From: JAVKFF01 sp040226215
Lineage (GTDB): Bacteria > Pseudomonadota > Alphaproteobacteria > DSM-16000 > Inquilinaceae
Length of the DNA stretch: 64,000 nucleotides
NCBI GenBank assembly: GCA_040226215.1
Contig: JAVKFF010000144.1
Location: forward strand, 1-64,000
Direction of reading: 5' to 3'
The notes under the pieces were generated by a model, which searched no databases, was not told the origin of the DNA, and saw only the letters and a list, made by a program, of their open reading frames with translations. This document shows, in pieces, positions 16,473 through 24,271 of the stretch (the stretch's first letter is position 1; every line of letters begins with the position of its first letter). A program made the translations under genes and the position numbers.

Positions 16473-16949
16473 TCAGTCGGAGGTCAATGCCGCGCGCAGG
16501 GCCTTCAACTCGCGCAGGACGTCGGCGAGCTGCTGGCGCACATCGGCCGGCAGGGCGCCGTGTCGGCCGCCATCGGTGGTGGCCGGCGCGGTTGCCGCGG
16601 GGCCGCTCGCGCTCTCGTCCCGATCCTCCGGCGCCGTCGGGGTGACCGTCGGCAGCGGCTGGCCGGGCTTCACCTGGCCTTCCTTCAGCAGCTTCTGCAC
16701 GCCGCGGATGGTGAAGCCTTCCTCGTAGAGCAGGTGCTGGATCTGGCGCAGCAGGTCGATGTCCTCGGGCCGGTAGTAGCGCCTGCCGCCGCCGCGTTTG
16801 AGCGGCCGCACCTGGCTGAACTTGGTCTCCCAGAAGCGCAGCACGTGCTGGGGCACGGAGAGTTCCTCGGAGACCTCGCTGATGGTCCGGTAGGCCGCGG
16901 CGGACTTGCCCCCGCCCCGCCGACCGGCCGTTGCCGTTGCTTCAGACAT
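16473..16949 (-). CDS. MerR-family transcriptional regulator
   Basis: A 158-residue MerR-type regulator. Its DNA-binding domain lies at ~20-95: RTISEVSEELSVPQHVLRFWETKFSQVRP, then the wing RGGGRRYYRPEDIDLLRQIQ and LLYEEGFTIRGVQKLLKE. A Pro/Thr-rich linker (~100-135) leads to a short helix, LADVLRELKALRAAL, probably for dimerisation. No effector-binding domain or metal-binding cysteines are present. This short form follows ihfA in many alphaproteobacteria and its target is unknown. ATG 16949; 26 bp downstream of ihfA, so very likely co-transcribed. Confidence 0.92.
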   Translation of the reverse strand: MSEATATAGRRGGGKSAAAYRTISEVSEELSVPQHVLRFWETKFSQVRPLKRGGGRRYYRPEDIDLLRQIQHLLYEEGFTIRGVQKLLKEGQVKPGQPLPTVTPTAPEDRDESASGPAATAPATTDGGRHGALPADVRQQLADVLRELKALRAALTSD

Positions 16950-16975
16950 CTTCCGTACCCATCGTCATTGACGCG

Positions 16976-17278
16976 TCACGCCGGCGCCGTCTCGTTGATC
17001 CGGTCCTTCAGCACATGCGAGGCGCGGAACACCAGGACCCGGCGCGGTTGAATGGGAACCTCCTCGCCCGTCTTGGGGTTGCGTCCGATGCGCTCGCCCT
17101 TCTGGCGCACGGAGAAACTGCCGAAACTGGAGATCTTCACCACGTCCCCGTCGGCGAGCGCGAGGGCGATCTCGTCGAGAACCGCCTCAACGAGTTCGGC
17201 GGACTCGTTGCGGGACAATCCCACCTCCTCGTAGACCGCTTCGCTCAACTGCGCGCGCGTGACGGTATCGCCAGCCAT
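16976..17278 (-). CDS. ihfA: Integration host factor subunit alpha
   Basis: IHF alpha chain (100 aa), a sequence-specific DNA-bending protein that pairs with IhfB. Hallmarks are TVTRAQLSEAVYEEVGLSRNESAELVE, KISSFGSFSVRQKGERIGRNPKTGEEVPI (the beta arm with the intercalating Pro) and the C-terminal FRASHVLKDRIN. ATG 17278 follows GGAGG with good spacing; an in-frame start at 17296 is unlikely. It has its own promoter at 17309-17337 and is the penultimate gene of the plsX-fabH-ihfA-merR cluster. Confidence 0.97.
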   Translation of the reverse strand: MAGDTVTRAQLSEAVYEEVGLSRNESAELVEAVLDEIALALADGDVVKISSFGSFSVRQKGERIGRNPKTGEEVPIQPRRVLVFRASHVLKDRINETAPA

Positions 17279-17308
17279 CGGAGCCCTCCTGCACAAGGTC
17301 AGGCGCGC

Positions 17309-17337
17309 ATGCTAAGCGTTCCAAAAAAGATCGTCAA
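17309..17337 (-). promoter_or_regulatory. Sigma-70-type promoter for ihfA
   Basis: Minus-strand TTGACG (17332-17337) and TAGCAT (17309-17314) with a 17-bp spacer, about 30 nt before the ihfA ATG. The spacer contains a T6 tract. This gives ihfA expression independent of plsX-fabH. Confidence 0.65.
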
Positions 17338-17414
17338 TTACAAAGACTTGAGCTGACACGTTAAAGCGGACGGCGCGATTGACATGGAATCGCCTTATTT
17401 CCGCAGGCGCGATC

Positions 17415-18392
17415 CTACCAGCGGACCAGCGCCGAACCCCAGGTAAAGCCCCCGCCCATGGCCTCCAGGAGCAGCAGGTCGCCGCGCTTTATGCGGCCGT
17501 CGCCGACCGCTTCGGCCAGGGCCAGCGGGATCGAGGCGGCCGAGGTGTTGGCGTGCCGCTCGACCGTCAGCACCACCTTCTCCGCCGGCATGTTCAGCTT
17601 GCGCGCCGTGGCGTCGATGATCCGCCGATTGGCCTGGTGCGGGATCAGCCAGTCGAGCTGATCGGCGGTGATGCCATTAAATTTCAACGCTTCATCAACA
17701 ACTTCTGCAAGTTTATTGACAGCGTGCTTGAATACCTCCCGGCCGTTCATGCGCACCTTGCCGATGGTCCCGGTGCTCGAGGCACCGCCGTCGACATAGA
17801 GCATCTCCTCGTAGCGGCCGTCGGAATGCAGATGGGTGGAGAGGACGCCGGTGTCGGCGGCCGTGCCGGACTGGTCGGGCAAGGCGGTCAGAACGACGGC
17901 GCCGGCGCCGTCGCCGAACAACACGCAGGTCGACCGGTCCTGCCAGTCGAGCAGCCGCGAGAAGGCCTCGGCACCGATGACCAGCGCGCCGCGCGCCTGC
18001 CCCATGGCGATGGCGTTGTTGGCGACGGCGAGCGCGTAGACGAAACCGGAGCACACCGCCTGCACGTCGAAGGCCATGCCGTGATGCATGCCGAGCCGCG
18101 ACTGCACCCTGACCGCCGTCGCCGGGAAGGTCAGGTCGGGCGTGGTGGTGGCCAGGACGATCATGTCGATGTCGTCCGGCGTCATGCCGGCATTGTCCAG
18201 CGCCGCGCGGGCCGCGTTCAGCGCCAGGTCGGAGGTCAGCTCGTCCGGCGCAACGATATGGCGCGAGCGGATGCCGGTGCGCTGCACGATCCACTCGTCG
18301 GAGGTGTCGACCAACTGGGCGAGGTCGTCATTGGTCACCACGCGGCGCGGCAGATAGGCACCGCAGCCGGCGAACCGGGCGCGAATCGCCAT
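17415..18392 (-). CDS. fabH: Beta-ketoacyl-ACP synthase III
   Basis: FabH (325 aa), the condensing enzyme that starts type II fatty-acid synthesis from acetyl-CoA and malonyl-ACP. The catalytic triad is visible: Cys in DVQAVCSGFVYAL (~114), His in WLIPHQANRRI (~250) and Asn in VERHANTSAASIPLAL (~280). The N-terminus TGIRSRHI and C-terminal GGGFTWGSALVRW are typical. ATG 18392 overlaps the plsX stop (TGATG), and GGAGGTGCC precedes it; translational coupling is likely. Confidence 0.97.
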   Translation of the reverse strand: MAIRARFAGCGAYLPRRVVTNDDLAQLVDTSDEWIVQRTGIRSRHIVAPDELTSDLALNAARAALDNAGMTPDDIDMIVLATTTPDLTFPATAVRVQSRLGMHHGMAFDVQAVCSGFVYALAVANNAIAMGQARGALVIGAEAFSRLLDWQDRSTCVLFGDGAGAVVLTALPDQSGTAADTGVLSTHLHSDGRYEEMLYVDGGASSTGTIGKVRMNGREVFKHAVNKLAEVVDEALKFNGITADQLDWLIPHQANRRIIDATARKLNMPAEKVVLTVERHANTSAASIPLALAEAVGDGRIKRGDLLLLEAMGGGFTWGSALVRW

Positions 18393-19453
18393 CAGGCACC
18401 TCCGACGGCGGGAACGGCAGCCGGCTCGCCGCCATAGCGACCGACTTCCTCGGCCACGTGCTTGTTGAAGCCGTTCAGCACGAGGTCGACGCCGACGTCG
18501 ATGGCATGGGCGAAACCGCGTGCGTCCGTGCCGCCATGGCTCTTCACGCAGATGCCGCGCAGGCCGAGGAACATCGCCCCGTTGTACTGCCGCGGGTCGA
18601 CCCGGCGGCGCAACTTGTTGAAGGCGTTGCGGGCCAGCAGATAGCCCAGCGCGGCGAAGATCGACGACTTGAAGGTGCGCCGGATCCACTCGTTGATCAG
18701 CGAGGCGGTGCCCTCCGCCGTCTTCAGTGCCACGTTGCCGGTGAAGCCGTCGGTCACCACCACGTCGACCGTGCCCTTGGGAATGTCGTTGCCCTCCACG
18801 AAACCGGCGAACTGGCCTGGCAGCGCGATCTGGCTCAGCCGGTTGGCCGCTTCCTTGACCACCTCGTTGCCCTTCAGCGCCTCCGCGCCGACGTTGAGCA
18901 CGCCGATGGTCGGCTGGCTCATGCCCAGCACGGCCTTGGCGAAGACCGCGCCCATCACCGCGAACTGCACCAGGTTCTCGGGATCGCACTCGACATTGGC
19001 GCCGAGGTCGAGGATCACCGATTCGCCGCGCGAGGTGGGGAAGAAGGACGCGATCGCCGGCCGGTCGATGCCCGGCAGGGTCTTCAGCGCGTATTTGGCC
19101 ATCGCCATCAACGCGCCGGTATTGCCGGCCGAGACGATGCAGTCCGCCTCGCCGCTGGCCACGGCGTCGATGGCCAGGCGCATGCTCGACCCCCGACCCT
19201 GGCGCAGCGCCACGGATGGCCGGGCATCGTTACCGATCGCTTCGGCCGTGTGCCGGATCTCGGCGCATTCGGAAAGCAGCTTGTGGTGCCGCAGCCCAGG
19301 CCGGATGCGCGCCTCGTCGCCGAACAGCAGGAAGCGCACGCCGGGGTGCCGGATCCGGGCGATCTGCGCGCCAGCCAGCACCACCTCCGGTGCCCGGTCG
19401 CCGCCCATCGCGTCGAGCGCGATGGTCAGGTCCTCGGCCTTGCGCGTGCTCAT
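18392..19453 (-). CDS. plsX: Phosphate acyltransferase PlsX
   Basis: PlsX (353 aa) converts acyl-ACP to acyl-phosphate for phosphatidic-acid synthesis. Motifs: IALDAMGGDRAPEVVLAGA at the N-terminus, SMRLAIDAVASGEADCIVSAGNTGALMA, ILDLGANVECDPENLVQFA and NVGAEALKGNEVVKEA. Start: ATG 19453 follows GAGGA at good distance; ATG 19459 and longer forms are less likely. It sits between rpmF and fabH in the conserved rpmF-plsX-fabH order, linking ribosome, phospholipid and fatty-acid synthesis. Confidence 0.97.
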   Translation of the reverse strand: MSTRKAEDLTIALDAMGGDRAPEVVLAGAQIARIRHPGVRFLLFGDEARIRPGLRHHKLLSECAEIRHTAEAIGNDARPSVALRQGRGSSMRLAIDAVASGEADCIVSAGNTGALMAMAKYALKTLPGIDRPAIASFFPTSRGESVILDLGANVECDPENLVQFAVMGAVFAKAVLGMSQPTIGVLNVGAEALKGNEVVKEAANRLSQIALPGQFAGFVEGNDIPKGTVDVVVTDGFTGNVALKTAEGTASLINEWIRRTFKSSIFAALGYLLARNAFNKLRRRVDPRQYNGAMFLGLRGICVKSHGGTDARGFAHAIDVGVDLVLNGFNKHVAEEVGRYGGEPAAVPAVGGA

Positions 19454-19586
19454 TGCCATTCCTCGCGCCGTCTCCGCCGCAACGCCCGTGTCGCGACGGG
19501 CTGAGGGCACCGGCCCGCGCAGGACCGCTCCCGCCGGCGCCGGCCGCCGACCATGGTCGGGCGCGGACGGGGCATGGATCGCAAAG

Positions 19587-19772
19587 TCAGCGTGGACGCT
19601 TGACCTCGAGCACCTGCCGGCCGCGATACATGCCGGTCTTCAGGTCGATGTGATGCGGGCGGACAAGCTCGCCCGAATCCGGGCTCTCAACATAGCTCGG
19701 ATTGTCCAGCGCGTGATGCGACCGGCGCATGTCACGACGCGATTTCGAGGTCTTTCTCTTGGGAACGGCCAT
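19587..19772 (-). CDS. rpmF: 50S ribosomal protein L32
   Basis: Ribosomal protein bL32, 61 aa: MAVPKRKTSKSRRDMRRSHH, then HIDLKTGMYRGRQVLEVKRPR. It lacks the zinc-binding Cys pairs seen in some L32 forms, as is usual for alphaproteobacteria. The longer open frame to 19823 runs through a hairpin and is not part of the gene. A promoter (19831-19859) and a terminator-like hairpin (19792-19816) precede it, suggesting leader control; plsX follows after 133 bp. Confidence 0.97.
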   Translation of the reverse strand: MAVPKRKTSKSRRDMRRSHHALDNPSYVESPDSGELVRPHHIDLKTGMYRGRQVLEVKRPR

Positions 19773-19791
19773 AACGCATTCTCTCTCACGC

Positions 19792-19816
19792 AAAAAGCGG
19801 CCAAACCTCTGGCCGC
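19792..19816 (-). terminator. Terminator-like hairpin in the DUF177-rpmF gap
   Basis: On the minus strand GCGGCCA-(6 nt)-TGGCCGC is followed directly by TTTTTG (19792-19797). It is a textbook intrinsic-terminator shape, with the U tract ending about 20 nt before the rpmF ATG. It may terminate DUF177 transcripts or attenuate rpmF. Confidence 0.75.
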
Positions 19817-19830
19817 CCGTCAAGACGGCC

Positions 19831-19859
19831 TAGATAGAGGAAATGCTCCGCGGGGGCAA
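19831..19859 (-). promoter_or_regulatory. Candidate sigma-70-type promoter for rpmF
   Basis: Minus-strand TTGCCC (19854-19859) and TATCTA (19831-19836), 17-bp spacer, between DUF177 and rpmF. The predicted start near 19824 would put the whole hairpin at 19792-19816 into a leader of about 50 nt. Confidence 0.5.
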
Positions 19860-19873
19860 GGTTCCGCCGCTAT

Positions 19874-20419
19874 TTAGCGGCCTCGCTTGATGCGCTCAAG
19901 CGCCGCGAACGGATTGGCGCTATGCGCATCCTCCGCATCGGGGTCGATGGTGATCTCGACCGGCCCCTCGATGCCGGGCTTGTGCGGATAGGGATCGAGT
20001 GCCAGCGCCAGATGCTGGGCCACCAGTTCGCCCACATCGATGGCATTGCCGGTCAGGGGTTCCGGGTCCTCCGCGTCAGGATCCAGGTCCACCTCCGCCA
20101 GTTCCAGATCCGCCGCCGCCCGGCTCTCGGCATAGAGCGCCTCGTAGTCCTCGCTCACCGTGCTGGCGAAGGGCTCGAGCGTGACGACGCAGACCGGCCG
20201 CACCGCCGCCTCCAGACTGCCGGACACCCGGTAGAGCCCGGGCCCGGCCTTGCGGACGTCGACGGTCGCCGTCAGGGAATCGATGCCGTCGAGACCGAAG
20301 CGCCTGGCGAGGCGTGCGCGCTCCTCGGCCGTGGCCTCGATCTCGAAGCCCTTGAGCCGGCCGATCTCAGTAAGCTTTATCGGGCGCGAGAACTCGGGGC
20401 CAGGTGCGGGGTCGCTCAT
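19874..20419 (-). CDS. DUF177/YceD family protein
   Basis: A 181-residue YceD (DUF177) protein: N-terminal FSRPIKLTEIGRLKGFEIEATAEERARLARRFGLDGIDSL, core RPVCVVTLEPFASTVSEDYEALY (one Cys where family members often have a CxxC-like pattern) and a C-terminal acidic DPDAED stretch, NPFAALERIKRGR. YceD is associated with 23S rRNA stability and, by synteny, with rpmF; the biochemical function is uncertain. ATG 20419 overlaps the end of the upstream chaperone gene and has GGAGGCGG just before it. Confidence 0.92.
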   Translation of the reverse strand: MSDPAPGPEFSRPIKLTEIGRLKGFEIEATAEERARLARRFGLDGIDSLTATVDVRKAGPGLYRVSGSLEAAVRPVCVVTLEPFASTVSEDYEALYAESRAAADLELAEVDLDPDAEDPEPLTGNAIDVGELVAQHLALALDPYPHKPGIEGPVEITIDPDAEDAHSANPFAALERIKRGR

Positions 20420-20982
20420 GCCGCCGCCTCCGCCGACCCCGTCGCGCCATCGGGGGCGAAGGCCACCTCTCCGTTCAGCAGGCCCTGATCCGGCTGCGCG
20501 GACAGCGCCCGGCGCTGCGCCACGACATAGCCGGCGACGGCGGCGAGCGTTGCCGGGCCGACAGCGGCATCGCGCAAGAGATTGCGGTCGAGAACGGCGC
20601 CGAGCGCCGCTGCGTTGCCGCGCTCCAGCGCCCCGGCATAGGCCGCCAGCCGGCCGTTGAAGGCACGCGCCATCCTGCGCACCCGCTTGGGAACGGCGAG
20701 ATCGCCGACACCCAGCTCGCGCAGGTTCGCGTCGATGTCGCGGAACATCACCTGGTACAGCGTGTCGGCCAGCGCCGTGCCCGCCGGCCCGGCGCGACGC
20801 AACCGCTCGACCACCAGTGCCGTGTGCAGGCAGATCGCCTCCCAGCGGCCGTCGGCGGTGTCCGGCACGCCGAATTCGATGAACACGCGCGGCCGCCTCG
20901 CCTGCGCCACAATGGCCTCGTAGGCACGCCTCGCCGCCGCCCGGCGCGCACGGCCGACACTCCATCGGTTGAGCAAACGCAT
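20416..20982 (-). CDS. Ubiquinol-cytochrome c chaperone (CBP3/UQCC1-like)
   Basis: A 188-residue homologue of the ubiquinol-cytochrome c chaperone domain, related to mitochondrial Cbp3/UQCC1, which helps assemble cytochrome b of the bc1 complex. The signature IEFGVPDTADGRWEAICLHTALVVERLR is followed by LADTLYQVMFRDIDANLRELGVGDLAVPKRVRRMARAFNGRLAAY, the strongly conserved block. ATG 20982 is chosen over a TTG at 21012. The C-terminus overlaps the DUF177 start by 4 bp. A chaperone-DUF177-rpmF order with bamE divergent is common in alphaproteobacteria. Confidence 0.9.
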   Translation of the reverse strand: MRLLNRWSVGRARRAAARRAYEAIVAQARRPRVFIEFGVPDTADGRWEAICLHTALVVERLRRAGPAGTALADTLYQVMFRDIDANLRELGVGDLAVPKRVRRMARAFNGRLAAYAGALERGNAAALGAVLDRNLLRDAAVGPATLAAVAGYVVAQRRALSAQPDQGLLNGEVAFAPDGATGSAEAAA

Positions 20983-21173
20983 TGACTGAGCGGCGCATCT
21001 CGTGATTGACAAGGACCGCGTGTCGGCTCTCGCAAGACGGCACGCGGCCTGCCAACATGGGGAGCAGCCCCGGCGAGGTCAACCGCCATCGCGCGGACGG
21101 ATGGGGCATGTCGCCGCCCACCCCGCCGGCTTGCGTTGGCGGCATGCGTCACCCAGCGGCACGGGCACAACGG

Positions 21174-21239
21174 GATACCCAGGGGGGATACCCAGAGGGG
21201 GATACCCAGGGGCGATACCCAGAGGGGGAAACCCAGAAG
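21174..21239. repeat. Five GATACCC repeats with G-runs before bamE
   Basis: GATACCCAGGGG/GATACCCAGAGGGG units start at 21174, 21187, 21201, 21214 and 21228 (the last is GAAACCC), with alternating 13- and 14-bp steps, i.e. a 27-bp higher-order period. Four G-runs of 4-6 are separated by 8-10 nt. The array ends directly at the favoured bamE start. Confidence 0.9.
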
Positions 21240-21752
21240 ATGGTTCAGTCTCGGATGATCGATCGGCGTTTGACAGGAACCGGGCTTGGCGCCGGCATGC
21301 GGGCCGGCCTTCTCGCCCTCGCCCTCGCCACCGCCGCCTGTGGCACCTCCGCGCTGCGCGGCAACCTGGTCGAGGACCGTCACCTCAGCCAGCTGCAGGA
21401 GGGCGTGAGCACCACCGACGACGTCATCGCCGCGCTTGGTCCGCCGACCGCCCGCGCCACCTTCGACGAAGGCATCTGGTACTATATCGGCGAGCGGACC
21501 GAGCAGTTCGCCTTCCTGTCGCCCGAGGTCGTCGAGCGGCGCGTCGTGCGCGTCCAGTTCGACGGTCAGGGCCGGGTCGCCAGCCTGCAGCAGCTCACCC
21601 TCGACGATGCCCGCGAGTTCGCCCTGGTCTCGCGCGAGACGCCGACGCTCGGCCGCGAACTCGGCCTGTTGGAGCAGCTGTTCGGCAATATCGGCCGCTT
21701 CGACGCCGGCGGCGCCGTCGATACCATCGGCACCCGCGGCACCGGCATCTAG
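21240..21752 (+). CDS. bamE: Outer-membrane assembly lipoprotein BamE (SmpA/OmlA)
   Basis: BamE-type lipoprotein (170 aa from ATG 21240). The signal peptide ends in the lipobox-like TAAC (MRAGLLALALATAACGTS). The domain shows LSQLQEGVSTTDDVIAALGPPTA, the K/R-G-xS-xDxVxxxLG pattern of SmpA/OmlA proteins, then YYIGERTEQFAFLSPEVVERRVVRVQFDGQGRVASL. As part of the Bam complex it would help insert outer-membrane beta-barrels. The start is ambiguous (21240, 21255 or 21297); no strong ribosome binding site is present, and the upstream sequence is the G-rich tandem array. It is divergent from the chaperone-DUF177-rpmF group. Confidence 0.88.
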   Translation: MVQSRMIDRRLTGTGLGAGMRAGLLALALATAACGTSALRGNLVEDRHLSQLQEGVSTTDDVIAALGPPTARATFDEGIWYYIGERTEQFAFLSPEVVERRVVRVQFDGQGRVASLQQLTLDDAREFALVSRETPTLGRELGLLEQLFGNIGRFDAGGAVDTIGTRGTGI

Positions 21753-21771
21753 GCACTGCACGGACGGCCGG

Positions 21772-21900
21772 CCGGTCCCGGCTCTCCCTCCGGTCGGGCG
21801 GGACGACGATATATCGTTCAGATTTCCACAAGGAGCTGTCGTCCCGTGCGCGATGCGGCGCGAAGTGCCGCTTCGCAGACCCGGGACCGGTCGGCCGTCC
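21772..21900. repeat. GTCGTCCC dispersed element halves after bamE
   Basis: A right-half (CCGGTCCCGGCTCTCCCTCCGG, ending CGGGACGAC near 21807) is followed 30 bp later by a left-half beginning GTCGTCCC at 21838 and running through GCGAAG-TGCCG-CTTCGC to CCCGGGACCGG. Over about 50 bp it differs from the 16036 copy at only a few positions. Confidence 0.75.
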
Positions 21901-21913
21901 TCGCTGGCGCTCG

Positions 21914-21951
21914 CATAAAGGAAAGCCCCGGCGCGTCGCCGCGCCGGGGCT
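21914..21951 (-). terminator. Terminator of hppA
   Basis: Perfect 12-bp stem AGCCCCGGCGCG (21924-21935) / CGCGCCGGGGCT (21940-21951) with a 4-nt loop. On the minus strand it is followed by TTTCCTTTATG. It starts 30 bp past the hppA stop. Confidence 0.8.
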
Positions 21952-21980
21952 CCAGAGGTGGCCTTGGGCTGCCTGGCCGG

Positions 21981-24068
21981 TCAGTGCGCCAGCACCGCCA
22001 GCAGCAGCAGGGCGACGATGTTGGTGATCTTGATCATCGGGTTGACGGCCGGACCGGCGGTGTCCTTGTAGGGATCGCCGACCGTGTCGCCGGTGACCGC
22101 GGCCTTGTGGGCCTCCGAGCCCTTGCCGCCGTGATGGCCGTCCTCGATATACTTCTTGGCGTTGTCCCAGGCGCCGCCGCCCGCGGTCATCGACAGGGCC
22201 ACGAACAGGCCGGTGACGATGACGCCCAGCAGCATGGCGCCGAGCGCGGAGAAGGCCGCTCCCTGACCGCCGATCCAGCTGATGATCAGGAACAGCGCGA
22301 TCGGCGAGAGCAGCGGCAGCAGCGAGGGTACCACCATCTCCTTGATCGCCGCCTTGGTCAGCATGTCCACGCAGCGCGCATAGTCAGGCTTGGAGGTGCC
22401 GTCCATGATGCCCTTGTCCTCGCGGAACTGGCGCCGCACCTCCTCGACCACGGCACCGCCGGCCCGGCCGACGGCCATCATGCCCATGGCGCCGAACAGA
22501 TAGGGCAGCAGGCCGCCGATGAACAGGCCGACCACCACATAGGGGTTCTGCAGCGAGAAGTTCACCGGCACATCGGCGAAGTAGAAGGCCAGGTCCTCGG
22601 TATAGGCGGCGAACAGCACCAGCGCGCCCAGCCCGGCCGAGCCGATGGCGTAGCCCTTGGTCACCGCCTTGGTGGTGTTGCCGACTGCGTCGAGCGCGTC
22701 GGTCACCTCGCGCACCGAGCTGTCCAGGTCCGCCATCTCGGCGATGCCACCGGCGTTGTCGGTCACCGGGCCGAAGGCATCCAGCGCGACGATCATGCCG
22801 GCCAGCGCCAGCATGGCGGTCACCGCGATGCCGATGCCGTAGAGGCCGCCCAGCGCGTAGGTCGACAAGACGCCGGCGACGATGACGATCACCGGCAGGG
22901 CGGTCGCCTCCATGGAGACGGCCAGACCCTGGATGATGTTGGTGCCGTGGCCGGTCTCCGAGGCCTTGGCGATCGACCGCACCGGGCGGTAGCCGGTGCC
23001 GGTGTAATATTCGGTGATCACCACGATCACGCCGGTGATGGCGAGACCGATGAAGGCGCAGACCATCAGCCCCCAGCCCTCGAAGGTCGCCCCCTCGAAA
23101 GGCGCCCCGAAGCCGACGGAGAGCAGGTTGGCGACGACGATGCCGGGGATCGCCAGCAGGCCGGTCACCGCCAGGCCCTTGTAGAGGGCCCCCATGATCG
23201 ACTTCGACGGGCCGAGGCGCACGGCGAAGGTGCCGATGATGGAGGCGAGGATGCACACGCCGCCGATCAGCAGCGGGTAGAGCATCAATTCGGGCACCAC
23301 CGTGGTGGCGCTGAACAGGATCGAGGCCAGCACCATGGTGGCGCCGACCGTGACCACATAGGTCTCGAACAGGTCGGCGGCCATGCCGGCGCAGTCGCCG
23401 ACATTGTCGCCCACATTGTCGGCGATGACGCCCGGGTTGCGCGGGTCGTCCTCGGGGATGCCCGCCTCCACCTTGCCCACCAGGTCGGCGCCGACATCCG
23501 CGCCCTTGGTGAAGATGCCGCCGCCCAGTCGCGCGAAGATGGAGATCAGCGAGGCGCCGAAGGCGAGGCCGATCAGCGAGTTGGCCACCGTCCGGCTGCC
23601 CGCCTCGTTGCCGATCGACAGCAGGAAGGCGAAGTAGATGGTGATCGACAGCAGCGCCAGCCCGGCGACCAGCATGCCTGTCACCGCACCCGACTTGAAG
23701 GCGATCGACAGGCCGGCGGCCAGGCCGCCATCGGCGGAGGCCTGCGTGGTGCGCACATTGGCGCGCACCGAAACGTTCATGCCGATGAAGCCGGCGACGC
23801 CCGACAGGATGGCGCCGATGGCGAAGCCGACCGCAACCTCCCAGCCCAGCAGGATGAAGCCGAGGATGAAGATCAGCACGCCGACGACGGCGATGGTGAT
23901 GTACTGGCGCTTCAGATAGGCGTTGGCGCCTTCCTGGATGGCGCCGGCGATCTGCTGCATGCGCTCGTTGCCCGGGCTCGCCGAGAGCACGGATCGCGAC
24001 GCCCAGACCCCGTAGACGATCGCGAGCGCGCCGCAGATCACGGCGATGATGAGAAGAACGGCGGTCAT
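21981..24068 (-). CDS. hppA: Membrane-bound proton-translocating pyrophosphatase
   Basis: H+-PPase (695 aa, ~16 transmembrane helices) that couples PPi hydrolysis to proton export. The PPi/Mg site is complete: GGGIFTKGADVGADLVGK, EDDPRNPGVIADNVGDNVGDCAG and the C-terminal DNAKKYIE. The segment GNTTKAVTKGYAIGSAG has Lys where K+-dependent enzymes have Ala, which by the published rule marks a K+-independent H+ pump. Length and all helices look intact. ATG 24068 has GGGGA upstream. It is monocistronic with its own terminator. It could support growth at low energy charge or acidify stores; the physiological role is inferred. Confidence 0.97.
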   Translation of the reverse strand: MTAVLLIIAVICGALAIVYGVWASRSVLSASPGNERMQQIAGAIQEGANAYLKRQYITIAVVGVLIFILGFILLGWEVAVGFAIGAILSGVAGFIGMNVSVRANVRTTQASADGGLAAGLSIAFKSGAVTGMLVAGLALLSITIYFAFLLSIGNEAGSRTVANSLIGLAFGASLISIFARLGGGIFTKGADVGADLVGKVEAGIPEDDPRNPGVIADNVGDNVGDCAGMAADLFETYVVTVGATMVLASILFSATTVVPELMLYPLLIGGVCILASIIGTFAVRLGPSKSIMGALYKGLAVTGLLAIPGIVVANLLSVGFGAPFEGATFEGWGLMVCAFIGLAITGVIVVITEYYTGTGYRPVRSIAKASETGHGTNIIQGLAVSMEATALPVIVIVAGVLSTYALGGLYGIGIAVTAMLALAGMIVALDAFGPVTDNAGGIAEMADLDSSVREVTDALDAVGNTTKAVTKGYAIGSAGLGALVLFAAYTEDLAFYFADVPVNFSLQNPYVVVGLFIGGLLPYLFGAMGMMAVGRAGGAVVEEVRRQFREDKGIMDGTSKPDYARCVDMLTKAAIKEMVVPSLLPLLSPIALFLIISWIGGQGAAFSALGAMLLGVIVTGLFVALSMTAGGGAWDNAKKYIEDGHHGGKGSEAHKAAVTGDTVGDPYKDTAGPAVNPMIKITNIVALLLLAVLAH

Positions 24069-24271
24069 ATTTGTCCCCTAATGCCTGCCTTCTTGGTTTG
24101 ACCCCTTCCCGCCCCGCCGGAACGACGGAGATGCGAGTCACGCAAGGAAGCGAGGCACCGTCACGGGTGGGAAAGGCGGGCGGAAAATGCCGTAAGCGTC
24201 ACGACAATGCAACTGATCGTGCGGCGCCTGTTATGAATAACGGGCATCCGATTCCGCGCGGATGGCCTGCT
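24069..24271. other. Intergenic region upstream of hppA
   Basis: This 203-bp gap lies between the MFS gene end and hppA. It should contain the leftward hppA promoter. A weak TTGCAT (near 24210, minus strand) lacks a good -10 partner. An inverted repeat GTTATTCATAAC around 24231-24242 is noted. Nothing else is visible. Confidence 0.3.
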
